The notes under the pieces were generated by a model that searched no databases, had not been told where the DNA came from, and worked only from the letters and a program-made list of their open reading frames with translations. Below are positions 5,714-8,035 of a stretch of 8,035 nucleotides of DNA, piece by piece. A program made the translations under genes and the position numbers. Within the stretch, counting starts at the first letter, position 1. Each line of letters begins with the position of its first letter. This DNA is from an archaeon. Its GTDB lineage: Archaea; Iainarchaeota; Iainarchaeia; Iainarchaeales; Iainarchaeaceae. Where the stretch lies: contig SBBR01000020.1 of NCBI GenBank assembly GCA_005239615.1, positions 1-8,035 on the forward strand, read 5' to 3'.

Positions 5714-5833
5714 TCACGCACCGCCGACAAGATGCCTCGTGAGCCTGCGGATTATAGCTTTCCTCTCGCGCCGTGGACCGCCCGTATGTTTCAGTTCTGC
5801 CTCCACCATTTTTTCCATGGGTCCTCGCCCCAT
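5714..5833 (-). CDS. Short ORF of 39 codons after the broken gene
   Basis: Seen: ATG at 5833 or, with GCGAGG just upstream, ATG at 5818 (34 codons). The product is basic and helical in appearance, with MEKMVEAELKHTGG and RKAIIRRLTRHLV. It lies in the same frame as the last piece of the upstream disrupted gene, separated only by that gene's TAG and five more sense codons. It may be a real small protein, the C-terminal end of the disrupted gene beyond a nonsense mutation, or chance. I recognise no family. No other gene is visible between here and the antitoxin promoter. Confidence 0.3.
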   Translation of the reverse strand: MGRGPMEKMVEAELKHTGGPRRERKAIIRRLTRHLVGGA

Positions 5834-5982
5834 GTGGTCGTGGAATACCTAGGCAACATCATGCTTCCCCTTAGTAGTGGATTCTTTTTTTGCCTTCTTG
5901 CTATTGCCTTGGCTGACCATTGCCTCACCACCCCATTGTCGTGGCTGAGGAGCGCATTCAAATAGCCCGTGGCAGGTCATTC

Positions 5983-6414
5983 CTAAGTGGAAGGGTACAG
6001 GCAGCCCCGCCACAACCGTAGGGTCGGAGTGATTGAAGAGGTACGCCATGAGCCTCGTGCCGGTGCTGCGCTTGGATACAAGGCTTTTGAGGCATTCTTC
6101 CTAACCGCGAGATTTTCGCTACCAATCAATTCCAGAAGGTCATCCTCGGGCAGCTTGTTGCTCACAAGGGTGTTGATATGCGGGTTGCCGATTTTCGCGG
6201 CGGCTTTCCAAAGCTCGGCTGACTTTCCCATCCTGATTGCGTCACCCTGCAGCCGGAGGAAAGCCTTTTCGACCTGCTCTACGCCAAAAAGGCACCAGCC
6301 GCGCGGTCCGAACACCCCTGCAAGGTTCGCATAAAGCCTCACGGGATCCCTTATCATGCCCATCGCGTTCAGCACCAGAGCGCAACTAGAGACAAGCTCC
6401 TCCTGGAGCTTCAC
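5983..6414 (-). CDS. Hypothetical protein fragment with HEAT-like segment (middle piece of the broken gene)
   Basis: As an intact frame this gives 143 residues from a GTG at 6414, 8 nt after the preceding stop, without a visible Shine-Dalgarno. The first 110 residues look genuine: VKLQEELVSSCALVLNAMG, KAFLRLQGDAIRMGKSAELW, then LPEDDLLELIGSENLAVRKN, the last resembling the second half of a HEAT repeat. The last 30 residues (from about SAAPARGS) look like out-of-frame sequence. The same frame is open upstream of the GTG back to 6471, which fits a join to the 41-residue frame rather than independent initiation. No family beyond the HEAT resemblance is recognised. Confidence 0.5.
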   Translation of the reverse strand: MKLQEELVSSCALVLNAMGMIRDPVRLYANLAGVFGPRGWCLFGVEQVEKAFLRLQGDAIRMGKSAELWKAAAKIGNPHINTLVSNKLPEDDLLELIGSENLAVRKNASKALYPSAAPARGSWRTSSITPTLRLWRGCLYPST

Positions 6415-6422
6415 AGGCCTGT

Positions 6423-6548
6423 TCAGAGAGGGTCCTTCTGGAGCACCTCGAGTACGTTGTTCATCGTCACTTCAAGCGTAGCACCCTTAGGGATGCCGTG
6501 CTTTGTGATGTAATTATTAATTACCTCGACAGTCTTCGTCACAGTCAT
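6423..6548 (-). CDS. Hypothetical 41-residue protein, probably N-terminal piece of the broken gene
   Basis: The ATG at 6548 opens 41 codons: MTVTKTVEVINNYITKHG, then IPKGATLEVTMNNVLEVLQK and a short end. The frame is open to 6689, but the extra 47 residues cross the terminator and promoter and look non-coding. A TATA box centred about 27 nt upstream and no Shine-Dalgarno indicate leaderless initiation exactly at 6548, good evidence that this start is real. The frame stops at CTCTGA, where a missing base would let it continue into the HEAT-like piece. If not part of that gene, it is a small protein of unknown function. Confidence 0.5.
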   Translation of the reverse strand: MTVTKTVEVINNYITKHGIPKGATLEVTMNNVLEVLQKDPL

Positions 6549-6554
6549 GACAAT

Positions 6555-6567
6555 ATTAAACTTTAAT
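6555..6567. promoter_or_regulatory. Palindrome between TATA box and start, candidate operator
   Basis: ATTAAA-C-TTTAAT is a perfect 6-bp inverted repeat with a one-base centre. It occupies about -7 to -19 relative to the predicted leaderless start at 6548, immediately downstream of the TATA box. A protein bound there would block polymerase. Short A/T palindromes also arise by chance in A/T-rich promoters, so this is suggestive only. Confidence 0.35.
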
Positions 6568-6570
6568 CCA

Positions 6571-6581
6571 CTATAAAAAAA
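6571..6581 (-). promoter_or_regulatory. TATA box of the broken gene (leaderless start at 6548)
   Basis: The minus-strand TTTTTTTATAG is centred about 27 nt before the ATG at 6548. There is no Shine-Dalgarno, so transcription is predicted to begin at or next to the start codon. The T-run also serves as the likely termination signal of the upstream DsbA-like gene. Confidence 0.55.
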
Positions 6582-6595
6582 CAGCCGCCCGGCGG
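6575..6595 (-). terminator. Terminator of the DsbA-like gene
   Basis: 54 nt past the DsbA-like stop, the minus strand has a small G/C hairpin (CCGC at 6595-6592 and GCGG at 6588-6585, 3-nt loop), then CTG and seven T. Archaeal RNA polymerase terminates at T-runs, with or without a hairpin. The T-run is the same one that forms the TATA box of the next gene, so the two signals overlap. Confidence 0.5.
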
Positions 6596-6648
6596 GGATT
6601 TCAGATTTGGCGGTATCAGGGTGAAATAGGCTTTGGCGCTCTATGCCT

Positions 6649-8035
6649 TCACTTCGCCCTGAACCCGAATATGCTCGAGAGCCAGTCAAGTATCTGCTGG
6701 AGGATATTGCGCTGCTCGGAGAGCTGTTTTTGTAGGTTCACGCAAACCCCTGTTGAGCAGGTATTGCTGCCGCACTCGAAATCGTTCTGGCAGGCCATGC
6801 CGTCGCTTTTCTGTGTCTTGAGCTTTTTGTCGAGGTCACAGTAGAGGGGCGATTCAAACGGCGCCCTCGCAATGGCGGGGTTCACGAGCAATTCCGCGTC
6901 GCCCACGAGCCTCGTGCCAGTTGCAATGCAATTGTTGGAAGTTCCCTTCACTTCGCAGCCGGTGCACGCTGGCGGAAGCTGGGGTGGCTCAGATTGCTGC
7001 CTGCACGCCTTTTCCGGCGCCTCCACGCATCTCCATTGGCCCCCAATGCAGCTGCACCATGTGACTTTTGTGCTGTCGCTGCAGTCATAACTTCTTGTTT
7101 CCCCTTCCATGCAGTACTTTGGCGGGACGGTTTCGCCGGCTGTTGTGCCGGTTGTGGCGCTTCCGCCCGAAGAGGTTGTCCAGTCTCCGGTTCCGCCAAC
7201 AACAGGCGGAATCCTCGGGCCGCACTCAAAGTAGAGGGTTTCGCTCTCGCCATCAAGCGTAATCATGTGGCTGTACTTGTCGTTCGGGTCGCATGAGCTG
7301 TAAAAATACATTCCCATTCCATTGTTGCCCTTCACTGCCGTTGTGCATGCGCCAATGCCTTTGCAGAACGTTTCGGGGTATTGTTCATAATCGCTGGCGT
7401 AGCACTTGCTCTCCCTTTCTGCGCCCTTGAAGATGCACTTGACCTCTTCTTTGGTGGCAGTGCCACCGTCATTGCCGAGCTGGGCGTCAATTGCCTGCCT
7501 GAATGCTTCGAACGGCTGCGCCCCGACAACCCTCTGGTCCCCCAATATGAATGTCGGCGTGCCGCTGATTCCTTTCGCAATGCCTTCAGAATAGTCGTCA
7601 TTGACCGTCGCTGCAGTTTCGCCGGTATCGAGGCAAGTGGTGAATTTCTCAACTTTCAGGCCAAGCTTGTCGGCATACCTCTTGAGCGCATCCCGGCCGA
7701 GGTCGCCCTGGTTGCTGAAGAGCATTTCGGCGTATTCCCAGAACTTTCCCTGGTTCCGGGCACATTCGGATGCCTCGGCTGCCGCCTGGGCGTTTGGGTG
7801 GAAGCCCAGCGGGAAATGCTTGAACACGAATTCGACCTTGTCGCCGTACTCCTTTAGTATCATGGGTTTGGTGTTCCTGTGGAACATGCCGCAGAACGGG
7901 CATTCAAAGTCCGCGTACTCATAAATGACGACCTTTCCGCTTGGCGTTGGCGTGGACGGCTCTGGCGGCGTGCAGTCAAACTTGGCGGATTCAGGGTCGC
8001 CATCAAGGTACGTGGTTGAGTATCCGCCGCATGAG
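6649..8035 (-). CDS. Secreted DsbA-like thiol oxidoreductase fused to a Cys-rich region (5' end outside window)
   Basis: 461 residues are visible; the start lies beyond the right edge, so a signal peptide or anchor cannot be seen. Numbering from the edge: a Pro/Thr linker (22-33), then a DsbA-type thioredoxin fold (about 34-186) with YADFECPFC (active site C45-P-F-C48), FVFKHFPLG and the cis-Pro loop SGTPTF (157-162). Known: such proteins catalyse disulfide formation or exchange outside the membrane. After it come about 20 further Cys: a module at about 199-270, a Gly/Ser/Thr linker (280-305), a module WCSCIGGQWRC...C, a CTGC module, and ACQNDFECGSNTC..GVC. The end is a helix rich in hydrophobics (ILQQILDWLSSIFGF). 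Exact substrate and role unknown; the fused region may be its own disulfide-bonded binding domain. Confidence 0.88.
   Translation of the reverse strand, partial: SCGGYSTTYLDGDPESAKFDCTPPEPSTPTPSGKVVIYEYADFECPFCGMFHRNTKPMILKEYGDKVEFVFKHFPLGFHPNAQAAAEASECARNQGKFWEYAEMLFSNQGDLGRDALKRYADKLGLKVEKFTTCLDTGETAATVNDDYSEGIAKGISGTPTFILGDQRVVGAQPFEAFRQAIDAQLGNDGGTATKEEVKCIFKGAERESKCYASDYEQYPETFCKGIGACTTAVKGNNGMGMYFYSSCDPNDKYSHMITLDGESETLYFECGPRIPPVVGGTGDWTTSSGGSATTGTTAGETVPPKYCMEGETRSYDCSDSTKVTWCSCIGGQWRCVEAPEKACRQQSEPPQLPPACTGCEVKGTSNNCIATGTRLVGDAELLVNPAIARAPFESPLYCDLDKKLKTQKSDGMACQNDFECGSNTCSTGVCVNLQKQLSEQRNILQQILDWLSSIFGFRAK

Larger units (their letters stand above)
5849..6548 (-). pseudogene. Probable single gene with HEAT-like segment, broken by two frameshifts
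   Basis: Three consecutive minus-strand frames look like pieces of one protein of about 233 residues. Piece 1 is 6548-6423, piece 2 continues to about 6085, piece 3 runs to the TAG at 5849. Each change is what loss of one base would cause. Candidate sites are the CCC before CTCTGA (near 6430) and the AAAA tract at 6087-6084. Repairing the second joins SENLAVRKNASK to LVSKRSTGTRLMAYLFNH then SDPTVVAGL, which reads as a continuous HEAT-like repeat, and gives a normal-looking Lys-rich end (GNSKKAKKESTTKGKHDVA). The leaderless promoter is intact. Either a decaying gene or sequence errors; neighbouring genes show no such breaks. Function unknown. Confidence 0.55.

Noticed and set aside
5693..5965. 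A 90-codon plus-strand frame with a hydrophobic stretch
   Set aside because: It starts at TTG with no ribosome-binding site. The hydrophobic stretch is the antisense of the Lys-rich end of the broken gene.
1..8035. CRISPR arrays, tRNA or rRNA genes, insertion sequences
   Set aside because: No regularly spaced direct repeats, cloverleaf-like sequences, rRNA segments or transposase frames were seen on either strand.

Overview
The window reads as archaeal chromosome of roughly balanced base composition. The left 4.5 kb is the archaeal S10-type ribosomal protein cluster on the minus strand, transcribed right to left in the order L3, L4, L23, L2, S19, L22 (L22 runs off the left edge). The order, the archaeal versions of the proteins, GGTG/GGAGGTG Shine-Dalgarno sequences and two TATA boxes about 27 nt from ATGs (leaderless-type starts) all point to Archaea. 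A DPANN-type lineage such as Diapherotrites or Micrarchaeota would fit the secreted Cys-rich DsbA-like protein, but that placement is a guess.

Ribosomal cluster (1-4515). Genes are tightly packed: L4 and L23 overlap by ATGA, L3 and L4 are 58 nt apart, and the other gaps are 14-79 nt. The cores are conventional. However, L3 carries a C-terminal tail (about 51 residues), L4 a C-terminal tail (about 102) and L23 an N-terminal extension (about 140). All are low-complexity and flank the two consecutive junctions L3/L4 and L4/L23; L2 and S19 have no such additions, nor does the visible part of L22. The best L4 start is a GTG at 3224. A 21-codon mini-ORF with its own SD spans the L3-L4 gap and ends on that GTG.

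Spacer (4516-4812). It holds a leader hairpin, weak T-rich promoter candidates and an A/T-rich inverted and direct repeat next to the end of the PIN gene.

Toxin-antitoxin-like pair (4813-5611), minus strand. A ribbon-helix-helix protein overlaps a PIN-domain protein by 11 nt. A TATA box and two 9-bp direct repeats precede it. The PIN protein has Asn at two positions normally acidic.

Region 5714-6548, minus strand. A gene with a HEAT-like segment appears broken into three frames, consistent with two single-base losses. Its leaderless promoter, with a palindrome between TATA and ATG, is still intact. A further short ORF follows its stop in the same frame.

Right edge (6649-8035), minus strand. 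A secreted-type DsbA-like thioredoxin-fold protein (CPFC active site) is fused to a long Cys-rich C-terminal region; its start lies outside the window. Its poly-T termination signal also forms the TATA box of the next gene.

All supported genes lie on the minus strand; long plus-strand open frames are antisense shadows.
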